A stretch of DNA of 64,000 nucleotides from Straminergon stramineum (Eukaryota > Streptophyta > Bryopsida > Hypnales > Calliergonaceae), in contig OY987267.1 in NCBI GenBank assembly GCA_963920665.1, positions 23,870,001 through 23,934,000 of the forward strand, in the 5' to 3' direction. Positions 1-16,940 of the stretch are shown piece by piece (position 1 is the first letter of the stretch; each line of letters begins with the position of its first letter). The notes under the pieces are model-generated. The model was not told the origin of the DNA. It saw nothing but the letters and a program-made list of their open reading frames with translations, and ran no database searches. The translations under genes were made by a program, and so were the position numbers.

Positions 1-20
1 TGATGCGAGACGTTAATTAC

Positions 21-668
21 GGTCGAGCTTATAGTTGTGTGACGAGCCTCTTGCGGAGGTCCAGGCAAGGGTGAATGTAAAAAAAAGCCCCCCTATTTTT
101 GTGCCGTAACAACTTTAATGTTAACTGCTTTCGTTGCTAATTTGGGGCCTCTGATTGCAAATATGAACTCAAAATTTGCAAAAAAAAATTTGCGCAGCAA
201 AGAAAAGGTTCCTGTGTTTTCCCCAGGGGTAAAATATGGGGGCAAAAACGCCTCCACAAGAGGCTCGTCACACAACTATAAGAGCATCCCCACCCGTCTT
301 GCAAAACGGATGACTTGTTAAGAGTGGCTTGCAAAACCGCCCCACCCGTCCTGCAAAACGGATGACTTGTTAGGAGGACCGGGTTGCCAGTCGAAGTTGG
401 CTGGCAAATTCGGGTCATTTTGCAAGCCGGCTTGCTCTTTGGCTGGGGCTAGCATAACAGCAAAAGACAAAATCTGAATTGCTGGCGGAAACTGCTCGCC
501 CAGGATCCACGATCCTCATTTGAGCGATTACATCCCTCCTGCGCTGGTTAACAGGCTGCTGGTGGGGCACTCCCTTCCCAGCCGGCTTGCAAAGTGGATG
601 GCTGGCATTTTGCCAGCCGAACCACCCTTGCATTTTGCCAGGTGGGTGGGGATGCTCTAAGCTCGACC
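21..668. mobile_element. Mutator-like small element with 9-bp target duplication, interrupted by a nested element
   Basis: The direct repeat GTTAATTAC flanks it at 12-20 and 669-677. The left terminal inverted repeat is 21-59 (GGTCGAGCTTATAGTTGTGT and on). The right repeat is split: 251-281 plus 661-668. Rejoined across the nested insertion they match at 38 of 39 positions. A 9-bp duplication with long terminal repeats is the Mutator signature. Without the insert the element is about 269 bp and non-coding. Confidence 0.8.
282..657. mobile_element. Nested 376-bp element with TAA target duplication (PIF/Harbinger-like)
   Basis: The ends are GAGCATCCCCACCCGTC and GGTGGGTGGGGATGCTC, flanked by TAA at 279-281 and 658-660. 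TAA/TTA duplications and GAGCATC ends are typical of Harbinger/Tourist-type small elements. Its removal with one TAA restores the right terminal repeat of the surrounding Mutator-like element. The interior has repeated TTGCAAAACGGATGACTTGT words. Confidence 0.75.
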
Positions 669-2859
669 GTTAATTACCCCCCTCGAGGTAAATGGGGGGG
701 CCTGCGTGGCAGTCGCAGTGGGGCCCTTCCCAGCATGCCTTGCTCGACTCCGTCCCTGGCTAACTTTCCGGCCCACTCTAAACGGGCATCAACATATAAG
801 CTAACACACTGGGAAGAGCTCAGTTTCAGGTTCGACTTCTGCAACAGGGTCGCCATGGAACACCACTGCACGGCCGATGATGGAGTCGACGCTGCTCAAA
901 GGAATCTACACAGATTGAAGTGATTTTCCCATTTGATTTAGACACAGAATTAGATTGTGACATAAGTAAATGATACTGATTGGCCAAGGTTAACATTTTC
1001 ATAAGTGTGGAGTTGCAGAACTAGTACCTGGACATCCTTCAAGGAAACTTAGCAACACCTGCAACCAACATTCCAAAAACCCAAATAAGATTCTCTGACT
1101 CCTGAACTTGCTATTGACAATCAGTACGCTTCCATCTACCACACGATGAAGAGGCAAAAAATCAAGAGAGCAGGATCGGAATGCAGCAACATCTGAAGTC
1201 CTACCATTACTTCTGACGAAGAATCAGAAGATCACAACCACAGTCACATCTGCAATAACCACTAATCTCGAACTGCAGATAATAGTCTTGAGTTCATTCT
1301 TACCATCTTCACCAGCAATGACCTTTTCCAAGTCTCTTGCATGACGAACATCATCTGCAGGAGGACCATGCTCGAGACTCTGCTCCTCAAACTTTGCTTT
1401 CGGGGTTTAAGAAGTTTGTGCGGTTGGTTTGGCAATTTTTGATATTATGTTCAAAAGTTCAAGGCTTAGAGGCTGATACTTCTTCATCCACCTTTTTTCA
1501 AGGAGTCATATAAAAATACTCCGTGCTGAACAAAGCACCTCAGCGAGTGAGCTTCTGGACTGCCCAATTTGCTTCCAACCTCTTGGCAGGAACGGGTCCT
1601 ACAGGCTTGACTCAGTAAGTCTTCTCAAATTTGTGTTCACAATAAGGTAAGAGCACCCAATTGCGTCAGATTCTATAGAGCATAATCATTTCAAGCTGTA
1701 AATGTAAGTAAATAGTACATAGCTTATTTGTTTTGACCTAAAATGATAAGAGGTGTACAGTCCAGCTACATTTATGTTCTAGAATGAATTCCTGACGTAG
1801 AATCAGGCCCAATTGGGTACAGGGACGCTTTTGGGTGCTCTTCCCTTAGTTTGGATTATTTCTGGAAGAGAATAAATGTTTGCGAAGAATGTTCTCATGC
1901 TGACTCGGTTTGGGTGTGCAAAGCTGCAAATTAAAAGTCAGGATTCGCCTGTGAGAGCTGTAAAAAGGAAGTTTTCCAATAGAGGTGATCATCTTGACCT
2001 TACCATTCTGGAAGGGACGAAAGTTTATAGATCAACAGTATGCAAACGACACAGCGAAGAGCGTTCAAAAATGCGATCTGGATCCGGCCGGTGTAGCGTC
2101 TGCCTGTCACTCAAGCGGGGGTAGGAAGGTGTTGCCATGGGGCGCCAGGCTAGGGCCTGTGGAGACGTGTTGAGGGCTTGCCCACTCCTAACCTGGAGTC
2201 GTCGCGATGATCCCACCGGAGGGAGGGGTGGTCGCGGTGTTAGAACGGAAGGCACCGCGTCAGGCGGGCAACCGAGCAGCATTCACTTCCTGCTCTGGGT
2301 AGTGGAGGGACCACGAGCCTGAATGTTCTGCGCAGATCACCCTCTCTGGCATGCTTCCATTCACCATCTTCCCTTTAAAAAATGGTCCGCAATGACCTTA
2401 AACTATCCCGGGTGAAGGCCAAGGGGAAGGGACTTCTGTGAAACCCAAGAGGTTCCCGGTTCAACTCCCCATGTTGACATTGCTCGCATGGGGCTCCTTG
2501 TGTTGCTTTGTTCGCATGGGGAGGGGGGTTGTTCCTCCACTTGTTCCCAACAAGGATACCCAAGGCATGTAATTCCTGGAAAAATAAATTGGGTTGCCTT
2601 GGTTGAGTCATATCAGTCTAGTTGCATCCCTTGAAGGTCTTATGTTTCAAAAAAAAATGTGATTTGGAAATGTTGACCTTAGGGTTAGCTAAAGAGGGAG
2701 ATGGCAATCAGCAAGGGGAACTGGAGGCAAGGGTCGGGATCCCACTCTAGATCTCATGGACCAGTAGCAAGGGACGAAGTCGAGCAAGGCAAGCTGGGAA
2801 GGGCCCCACTACAATTGCCACGCAAGCCCCCTTTAGCTCGAGGGGGGTAATTAATGTCT
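669..2859. mobile_element. About 2.2-kb non-autonomous element with ~95-bp terminal inverted repeats
   Basis: The left arm (about 669-767) and right arm (about 2763-2859) are inverted copies sharing TTAATTACCCCCCTCGAG, GTGGGGCCCTTCCCAGC and TGCCTTGCTCGACT. The match continues through the small AGAC word at 8-11 on the far side of the Mutator-like insertion, so the true left end lies at or before base 8. TTAA borders both sides, but this is probably part of the repeat and not proof of a piggyBac-type duplication. No transposase is recognised. The interior is AT-rich except for a GC-rich block at about 2080-2330. Confidence 0.7.
1649..1842. repeat. Short inverted-repeat pair AAGAGCACCCAA inside the 2.2-kb element
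   Basis: AAGAGCACCCAA (1649-1660) is inverted as TTGGGTGCTCTT (1831-1842), spaced like a small element of about 190 bp. No target duplication is clear. Confidence 0.4.
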
Positions 2860-2861
2860 TA

Positions 2862-3883
2862 CCAAGATGATCACCCATTTCTGACCACTTAACCCTTGAA
2901 CACCGGGCTAGTGATCATGGAAATCAAGCATTTTGGAACCATGTGACATCATCTACTTTAAAAAAATCAAAAATACTCATTGGAAGTCAAACTATTGTTG
3001 AAGATCTTCCCTTTTCATCCCTAATTCTGAGGATGAATGATTGCAATTTTGTCCTACACACGAGAATTCCTTATCATTCATCAGACAATAATTGGCCACT
3101 ATGTCATTCAAGGGTTAAGCAATTTAGCTTATCTGTGACATTTTTTTCCCATATAGAGAAATAGATTTCAAAAGGATTTCACAATCTTTTACATTTTTTT
3201 CCTAAAAATCAATTATGATGAATTTTTTTTGTGAAGATTATGTTTGCCCCATACTTGATATGTAGGCAAACCTATTTCCAACAATAGTCTGGAAAGAAAA
3301 CCAATGTAAGTGATCATTGTGGCTTTCAATGTTCACCTCTTGGACATTTTTGTTGCTTCTACTATTCTTGCTCTACATGAGCTGTCACCTATCATAATGA
3401 TCACCCATTCTTAATTACCTTAAGCAATTTAGCCTATCTGCAACATGCAAAAAGTTCAAGAAAAAATTTCCTCATGTAGAGAAATAGATTTCAGGAGGAT
3501 TTCATAATTTCCTAAATTTTTTCCCTTAAAAGCAAAATTATCACAAATCTTTTTCGTGAAGATTCTATTTGTCCCATTCTTGATATGTAGGCAAACCTAT
3601 TTCCAACCATAGGATGGTTCTAAATTCGATGTAAGGCTCTCAATGTACACATTGTGATCATGTAAGCTTTCAATGTACATCTCCCAAACATTTTGTTGTC
3701 TCCTAGGTCCGGTGGTGCAAGAGTTGTCACCTACAATTCATGTGATCAGAAATGGAGCAGCCTCAATCACAAGAATGGGAAACTGATCTGAAATGGGTCA
3801 TCTCCTTTACTCCACAGCTGATCGGAAATTCAGCAGCCTAAGCTGCGAGAATGGGAGGCTGGTCGGAAATGGGTGATCTCCTT
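2862..3883. mobile_element. TA-flanked inverted-repeat element, copy 1 (1022 bp)
   Basis: The left end runs AAGATGATCACCCATTTCTG and the right end is its inverse, GAAATGGGTGATCTCCTT. TA flanks lie at 2860-2861 and 3884-3885. Bases 2868-3170 are nearly identical to 11388-11690 in the copy at 11374. Internal end-like words near 3391 and 3745-3800 suggest a compound or rearranged copy. There is no gene inside. Confidence 0.6.
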
Positions 3884-3885
3884 TA

Positions 3886-4812
3886 GGGAGTATGCAACAT
3901 GAGTGGCACTATAAAAACACGAGTGCACTTCTTCGCTTCCACATGGCTGAGCCACAATCCGCCGAGCTGACACCCATTGGATGATGGACACTTTCAAAAG
4001 CTAACTGCATACTGTACTTATTGAGCAGTAAGAAAAGTGCGAAGAACATCTCAATATATTGGAAATACAATTTTTGTATATTCTATAGCGACTACAGTAG
4101 CTTGGAATGCTTCATGATATTTGAGCAAGGTTGTAAAGCTAATCACACTGAGATGGGACAAGCCAAAAAAATTCCAAAAATTAAGATTTTGCATCTGCGA
4201 TCTTGTTATAATTTATTTTGCCTCAAAAGCTTCAGATCTACATTCCCCCTCCCACAAATCTCTGAGGCATTAAAAAAACCATTTGGCAGGCTCTAACCCA
4301 GCCAATTGCTTATCCCTAAACCATGTGACTGACTGGCTGGTCCCGGGGATATTCAACCGGGTGCGAGCAGATCAGGCTGAGCGTCTCTTCATTTCTGATA
4401 GCTTAGCCACTAGGCCTGCCGTGCTCCGAGTACATATCCTCAGCGGATCTTCATAACCGATTCCAGACATGAGTTCCTGTACACAACTCGTCCCTAATGC
4501 GGTGCCACATTCTGATCAATTCTATGCACAAAGATTCAACTTAGCGTGTCTCGCTGGACACAAGTCCTGCGACCGCAATTGGCACCCGTCCTCACCACCC
4601 CGACTTAACATGCGGTCTAGCTCCTCAAAATGGTGGCGACGGGCGCCAATTCCAGATGGTTTCTTGAGCCGAGAGACGTATAATTGTCAAGAATTTCTTC
4701 TGAATCCATGGTGCAACCCGCCCATGTCTCATACTGTCCACAGCTACAAGTAAACTCCAAGCGGAAGATCCTGCGATCACCTTCGATGAGCGAAAAGTGG
4801 AGGGTATACGCC
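3886..4812. other. Gene-free stretch downstream of Miro
   Basis: Apart from the tRNA-like candidate, this holds no supported gene. The part next to 4812 probably includes the Miro 3' untranslated region. Confidence 0.5.
4340..4425 (-). repeat. tRNA-like (SINE or tRNA relic) candidate
   Basis: On the minus strand an A-box-like GGCCTAGTGGCTAAGC (about 4415-4400) is followed by a B-box-like GGTTGAATATCC (4358-4347). The spacing fits a tRNA with a long variable arm. A run of T follows on the same strand at about 4276-4270. No intact cloverleaf was established. Confidence 0.3.
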
Positions 4813-10638
<5,826 letters not shown>

Positions 10639-11373
10639 CTCTAGTCACTACCTTTACCTCAAAACGCCAACGAAATTCTTTGAATCCTAAGCTTCCAGGA
10701 ACACCAACACCTCTGTGATCGCGAACCAAAGAGCAAACACGACCTAAAAGTGATTAAACCCTACAGCAAGATAGTCAAGAACAGGGTCAACGTCCTTGCC
10801 CGGGCCTCTCGTCGACTTTGTAGTATGAATAGTACGAGCTCACTAGTAATCAAACTTTCAATGAAGAATCACAGAATTAATAAGTAGCGGACGTAACTTC
10901 AAATCCGATGCGCTGCGAATGATAGGTTCAGAAATTTGGGATGTGAACCAACGGACGCTTTGACTACAATACCCTAGAGTCGTCCTCCGCCGCACAACCG
11001 ATGCACAAACAATCCACTTCTCATCAAGAAACAATTCACTTAAGTTAACAAGTCCCCAGAGGCTGGGGCAGAGTATTTCTGGCACGTGAGAGATGCTACT
11101 GAAAATCGTCGACACGCAACTCGTTGTGATCACGTGAATCAAAAATTCCGACACGCATTTCACTGCTTGAAGATTAAGTAAGTGCCATAATTTCAAGTTC
11201 ACACGAACAGGAATGGCAAGCCCTAATTCTCTAGCCCTAATTCGGTTGCAGCGGGGGTGCAGAAGAAGCTCTCCACATGAAATGACCCCACGAAACGCCG
11301 GGCGTGACCAACACCCCACAAGCTTAATTAATATTGGCTGAGGAAAACATGTGGAAATTTTCAAAGTGGAGTA
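10639..11373. other. Miro 5' region
   Basis: This holds the presumed Miro leader and promoter. A 176-codon frame on the minus strand (11388-10858) resembles no known family and overlaps the transposon end, so it is not called. No clear TATA box was identified. Confidence 0.4.
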
Positions 11374-11993
11374 AGGGAGCCGACCCATTTCTGACCACTT
11401 AACCCTTGAACGCCGGGCTGTTGACCGTGGAAATCAAGCATTTTGGAACCGTGTGACATCATCTACTTTAAACAAATCAAAAAGACTCATTGGGAGTCAA
11501 ACTATTGTTGAAGATCTTCCCTTTTCACCCCTAATTTCGAGGATGAATAGTTTCACTTCTGTCCTATACACAAGAATTCCTTGTCATTCATTGGATAAAA
11601 ATTGTCCACCTTGGCATTTAGGGGTTAAGGTGATACACATACCTATAAGGGAGGTTTCAACAGTGAGGAAATTTTCCCATGAGCAGAAATAGAGTTCGTA
11701 AGGTTTCCATAATTTTTCCGATTTTTTTTCTCAAGAAATAATTACTAAAAATTTTTAAGCTGAAGATTTTGTTCTACCCATATTGGCCATATAGACCTTA
11801 TTTTTGACCAAAGGCTAGTTGCAAAATCCAACAAAGATTGGTTCCAATTTTGAGAGTCTTGTAGCCAATTATAATGCACTACAACTACCTGGGAACTGTG
11901 CTAGCAATAATCATTGTTAATCAACTTCTAATTGAAATTACTCCACCCTACCTTGCTAAATTGGGTTTGTGATCAGTAATGGGTTGGCTCCCT
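11374..11993. mobile_element. TA-flanked inverted-repeat element, copy 2 (620 bp)
   Basis: TA (11372-11373) precedes AGGGAGCCGACCCATTTCTG, and GTAATGGGTTGGCTCCCT precedes TA (11994-11995). It shares its first 300 bp with copy 1. Confidence 0.7.
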
Positions 11994-11995
11994 TA

Positions 11996-13822
11996 ATGGA
12001 CTGTTCCCACACAAATTGCAAAAAAGATTGGGACATGAGTTCAATGCCTATTTATAAATTTAAGTGGGGGTTGGCACCAATTCATTGTCCGACCAATTGA
12101 TAAATACCGATCCTAAATGGCTCCATGTAAGGTGGTAAGATTTGAACATACCTCGTTTGTATGTGAATCCCAATTGTATTGTAGGTCAAAGTTTATTTTA
12201 TCAAACCTCATCCCTCTTTAAAATCCTATAATTTCCTTAAACCTTGAATAACCTATAATGATAGTCTTAAATATAAGCATGCTCTCTTTGCACATAAATA
12301 TTTGAATTTTGAACAAACTATAACGAAGGAATGTACACATATCATTGCTAGGTATGGGAATTTGGCAAAAATTTATCAAAATTTGATGATATATGGATTG
12401 TAGCAATTAGAAGAGAAGATATGTTGAAGGAGAAGTAGATAACTTTGGCCCTATAATAGATAAATATTCACCTTTGAATGCATCTTTGCGAAACATTCAT
12501 ATTTAATAATCAATTTGACAATAAGATCACCCCTAAATTTAAACAAATTTATCTTGGAAAAAATACTATGTGAATTCAAATGGTGAAGTAATGTGATGAC
12601 ATATGGTTAATGATTTTTTGAAATGGTTTCTTCAAGATTATTGATTATTTACTATGTCTTCTTTCAAATCTCCATCATTCATTCTCATATTTTAGTTGTT
12701 GATATTTATATAGAGTTGATTTATCTAGAAGTCAACTACAATAGGTACACTTTTGGCAAAATTTCATAGTACTTGAAGTGTACATTTCATATATTGTATG
12801 CAAAATGTATTTTTTCTAAATGGGAAAACACAATGTATGCAAGCTATAGAAAGAAGAGACAATGAAGACAAAGAGATTCGCTCCACAATAATAGGACCTA
12901 GTCCAAAAATGTTGGAAAATGTACGATTGAAATCTAAATGAACCTTGGAATCAATGACAGAGTTTACCTCAAAAATGTACTCCATGTACTCATAGTACTT
13001 TTTGTTACTAACTCAAGAAACTTTATATCTTCAAAAATACAAATATTTTAAGGGATTAGACTACAACTACACCCTATTTATGAGCAAGAATTTCTCACAT
13101 AGCAAATAATCTATTAAAGTATTGATAAATCACTCAAAGTTAATCATTTGTTTTTCCTCCACAAAGTACTTTCCATTCTTTTGATATATTTGACATACTT
13201 TCAATTCTCAAAAAACTACTTTTTTCAGCTTGGGAATTTTTTTTTACAATTTCATGGCCAACAAAAACAAATCTTTACAAGCCAAGTTACTCATCTAATG
13301 CATCTGAATATAAACCAAAAGATTTAGTTCTTCAATCCCCCAAAGTAGTCAAATTTGAGTAAATCCCCCCAAATACTTTTTTGACATACTTTTTAGGGGG
13401 TGTACTTCATGTGCTTCTATCATGGGTGTTCATAACTTAATATTGTACCATTTACAACCAACTCTAGTTTAAAAGAGCATGTATAGTACATCATCATTGA
13501 TTCATTTTGTACTTGATGACTATAATTTGTTGTACACTAGTTAGTATGTGTTAATATTTTGTCATTGGTTATACTAGATGGAGTATTGATGCAATGCTTT
13601 ATTATTGCTTTTAGTGAGTACATTTCAATACTTCATTACTCCATGATTTGGTATGCTTTGCACTAAACACAAGCCATAGCATATCACTTGCAATATTCAA
13701 TATAGATCATAGAGAATGGATGTTGAGAGAACCAATGGTTGTGCTTAATCCTATATCAAGACATATAAAAAATAAGCTTGATTGTTTTTTCTATTTTCAA
13801 ACTTTTAAACTTAAAAATTTAG
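11996..13822. other. AT-rich gene-free DNA
   Basis: Only short chance frames are seen. There are no splice-supported coding blocks and no recognisable transposon ends. Confidence 0.5.
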
Positions 13823-13824
13823 TA

Positions 13825-14200
13825 AGGTAGTCAATCCATTTCTGATCACCCCCCCATTTCCAATATGCAGGATGTTTTCTTTCCGTGAAGTTGTGGTGCA
13901 ATACTTGGAGTAGTTGTGTCACATTATGATTGGTTGCAAGGCTCTCAATATTGCAACTAGCCCTTGGTCAACATTGCAATTAGCATAGGATCACAAATAG
14001 AAAGCTCTATACCACCATTACAAGTCAAAGAGAATCTTCCACTAAAAAATTCATAGTAATTACATTTTTTGTAAAAAAATTCTGAAAAAATGCAATCCTT
14101 CTAAACTCTATTTTTGCACATGCAAAAAATTTTGCATTCAAAAAACCTTTGCTCCAAATATGCATAATTACTTAAGTGGTTGGAAATGGGTTGGCTACCT
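13825..14200. mobile_element. TA-flanked inverted-repeat element, copy 3 (376 bp)
   Basis: TA precedes AGGTAGTCAATCCATTTCTG, and GGAAATGGGTTGGCTACCT precedes TA. The interior (GTGTCACATTATGATTGGTT, then GCAAGGCTCTCAATATTGCA) is shared with the copies at 47960 and 63614 and with part of 29972. Confidence 0.75.
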
Positions 14201-14202
14201 TA

Positions 14203-15921
14203 TGTATTTGGAACAAGTTTCAAAATATGTTCCAAATGAGGAAGAAAAGTAATGTAGGTTTAATACCCACTAGTATCAACTTCTTTGGACCCACCTTCAA
14301 GCACTTACAAATGTTTCAATTTAAAAAGCTCCTAAAATGTGATTCCATGTCATTGTAATTTGATTATTTCCACTAATTAATAGTTTGGTAGCAAATATTG
14401 ATTAAAAATTTTAAATTTTAATTTAGTGAATGGTCAAATGTAGTGTTGATTTAATATTGAAGATGATTGCAAGAAACACATGTCCTTAATCAATATGTAT
14501 ATGTAGTATGTCAATTATATCTTCTACCATAACTTTTGAAGTATAGGGCCAATAGATCTCAAATTAAAAATGAAGATGGGAGTACCTCTTTTATTGTAGC
14601 AAATAATTTTTGAAGATTTTTTTTAATTCATTTAATATTTAAAGAGCATTTTTGCTAATTTATCATACTTTAAATTTTCATAGTTTGAAAGACTTTTGAG
14701 TATCCAAAATTATCATAATAGAAGTGGACTTCTAGAAATATCTTTTGACTATAGATATATATCTATAGTGAAAGAGATAATTAAAAATAGCAAAACTCAA
14801 ATCCTCAAACATGGGTGCAAAAATGGCTCCTTTGTAAGCAAGTTATTAGATACTTGAAAATATTTTTCCATTATATTTTTAGAAAAATCTTCTCTTCATA
14901 AAGTTCTTAAGAATTTATTTTTCAATTTTATTTTGGCTAGTTTTATTAATTTTTAATAATTTAAATATCAAAATATCAATTTTCTTTAAAAAAATTCTCA
15001 ATCTATTAAATGAATAACTTTTGACCTTCATTTTTTTAGGTCTCAAATTTTGGTCATATGTTTATTTTAGTGTTACACTAATTATATGCATTTATTTTAT
15101 TTTTAAATGTTTTTTTCCAAAAGCTTATAGTATTGTGAAAATGGCCCCAAGCACTACAGAATCAACCATTCTTTTTTGCAAGCACCCCTTAAAATGTAAA
15201 AAACATAATATTATAGAATTAAAACAAAATCATCAACAAATGAGTAATAAAAATATTGGAGAAATCTTGTTGTTATTTTGATGCAAAACTAGTGCAAATC
15301 CAACATTCTATGCGCCCTAAGTGAATGATGGAACTTTGTGTACTATAGTGTGTAATTATCCAATGGCTTTGTTTTATATTGTCACGTTTGTTTTATATCT
15401 ATTAAAAAATCCTACATTCTATAAATCAACCAATTTGTCATATAAATTGTTTAGATAATTAGTTACTTATTAATAAAGACATAGCCAACTTTCCTTTTAT
15501 TTATACTAGTTGCTAAGATTCACTCATATATATCCAACTTCAATGGCTTGTAGACTATGTCTTTAATATTGGAAAAATAAAATGTACTCCTTGTAATTCA
15601 CTTCACAACATACTTTATTTTTGTTGAAGGAGTTTCTCAAGCAAAATTAGTAATCACTTTTTAATATTCTAAAAGGGTAAGGACATTATTTTCTCATTCT
15701 TGTTTGTTTCTTTGTGAAAATCTATCTACCATGTGTATATTTAAGTTTTTGTTGTTCCTACATATTTACGTATAAATTGAAATTTTGAAAAATCAATGTT
15801 TACCATCATGATCAAATTTATTAAAATAGTAATAGTGAAGTTCAAATAGAAATATCTAGTTTTGTTCAGTATAATATACCTCATTTCAATTTTGACATGT
15901 GAAGACCTTAGTATTTTATTC
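14203..15921. other. AT-rich gene-free DNA
   Basis: Nothing coding is supported. One stranded transposon-like end lies near 14463. Confidence 0.5.
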
Positions 15922-16940
15922 TAGGGTTGTTGCAAGAAACACCGTTCATTTTTCTATAGTGTTTTCCATAGTACTCCTGTTTTTTTCAAGAGTACTTTAT
16001 AATTAGAAAAATAATTTTTAAAAAATGATAAAAATATTTTTAATGTATAAACCTTTAAGAAGAAGTTACCCTAGGAAGGAAAACCATAGAAAAATTCTCT
16101 AGATAGGAGAACTTGAAAAGTGTCAATTCTCATGAAAATTGGCACTTTCACATTTTCATTTGTAATAAATAGGAAAATAATTTTCTTTTATATGAAAAAT
16201 TGTCCATTTGGGAAGAGTTGATGAAGATGAGATTTCAGTAAAAGAATGATCTTAGAACCATCTTCAATGTTCAAAAATTGTGCACAATAGGAGTGTTGTT
16301 TGCACTCATGTAGAGGACATAAAATAATATTTTTTTGATTTCCTTTGGTAGATACATGCTTTCCTAATATAAAAATAGACCATGAAATTTTCAACTCTAG
16401 ATCATAAAATTTGGGGACTCCTAATGTAGTGAAAACCCCTAAACAACACTTTGTGACAAATTAGCAAAAATGATTTTCAAATACAAAATGATTTTTTTTA
16501 ATTTCTAAGAAATAAGGGATTTGATTAACATCAAGTTAGACATGTTCCATAGCATTAGGGGGAAATTTGAGGCCTCTACATACTTGCGAGTTCCCAGACT
16601 GCGGGGAACAAAGGAACTGTGCCACTGTTGTAGTCTAAGACATGGCTGAGACCGTACCACATCAAAAAAAAATTATTTTTATTTTTTTAAACTTTTGTTT
16701 CATTTCAGAACTCATAATTTTTATTTTTAAAATTATTTACTGACAACAACCAACCATTCCCAGACAGCACAGGGAACAAGTAGAGGAGCAGCCCTAAAAC
16801 GGGCATGTAGAAACCTCGAATTTCCCCTAATGGAAATTTCATATTCACTGGACTTGTGCTTCAAAAGTTATAGCAAATAACAAAAACGTCACTTTCATTG
16901 TGATGAAAAAGAAGACTGGTGTTTCTTGCAATGATCCTCT
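15922..16940. mobile_element. About 1-kb inverted-repeat element with a smaller one nested inside
   Basis: The left end GGGTTGTTGCAAGAAACACC and the right end GGTGTTTCTTGCAATGATCC are inverted, with TA beside each. A lone similar end (GATTGCAAGAAACACATG) lies near 14463. The interior is AT-rich and contains the element at 16553-16832. Confidence 0.5.
16553..16832. mobile_element. 280-bp inverted-repeat element
   Basis: CATTAGGGGGAAATTTGAGG at the left is inverted as CCTCGAATTTCCCCTAATG at the right. A second inner pair, built on GTTCCCAGAC and its partner near 16757-16784, strengthens the foldback. The ends resemble those of the element at 38241. Confidence 0.6.

Noticed and set aside
1985..2173. 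QQYANDTA words that recall a decayed reverse-transcriptase YxDD box
   Set aside because: No flanking reverse-transcriptase blocks could be found in any frame, so the match is probably chance.
2457..2467. GGTTCAACTCC, a good tRNA B-box word
   Set aside because: No convincing A-box at the right distance and no cloverleaf. It lies inside a DNA transposon.
670..2854. piggyBac assignment for the 2.2-kb element from TTAA on both sides
   Set aside because: TTAA is part of a longer palindromic terminal match that continues outward to AGAC, so it is not clearly a target duplication.
10858..11388. 176-codon open frame upstream of Miro on the minus strand
   Set aside because: No recognisable family or domain. 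It runs into a transposon end and lies where the Miro promoter is expected.
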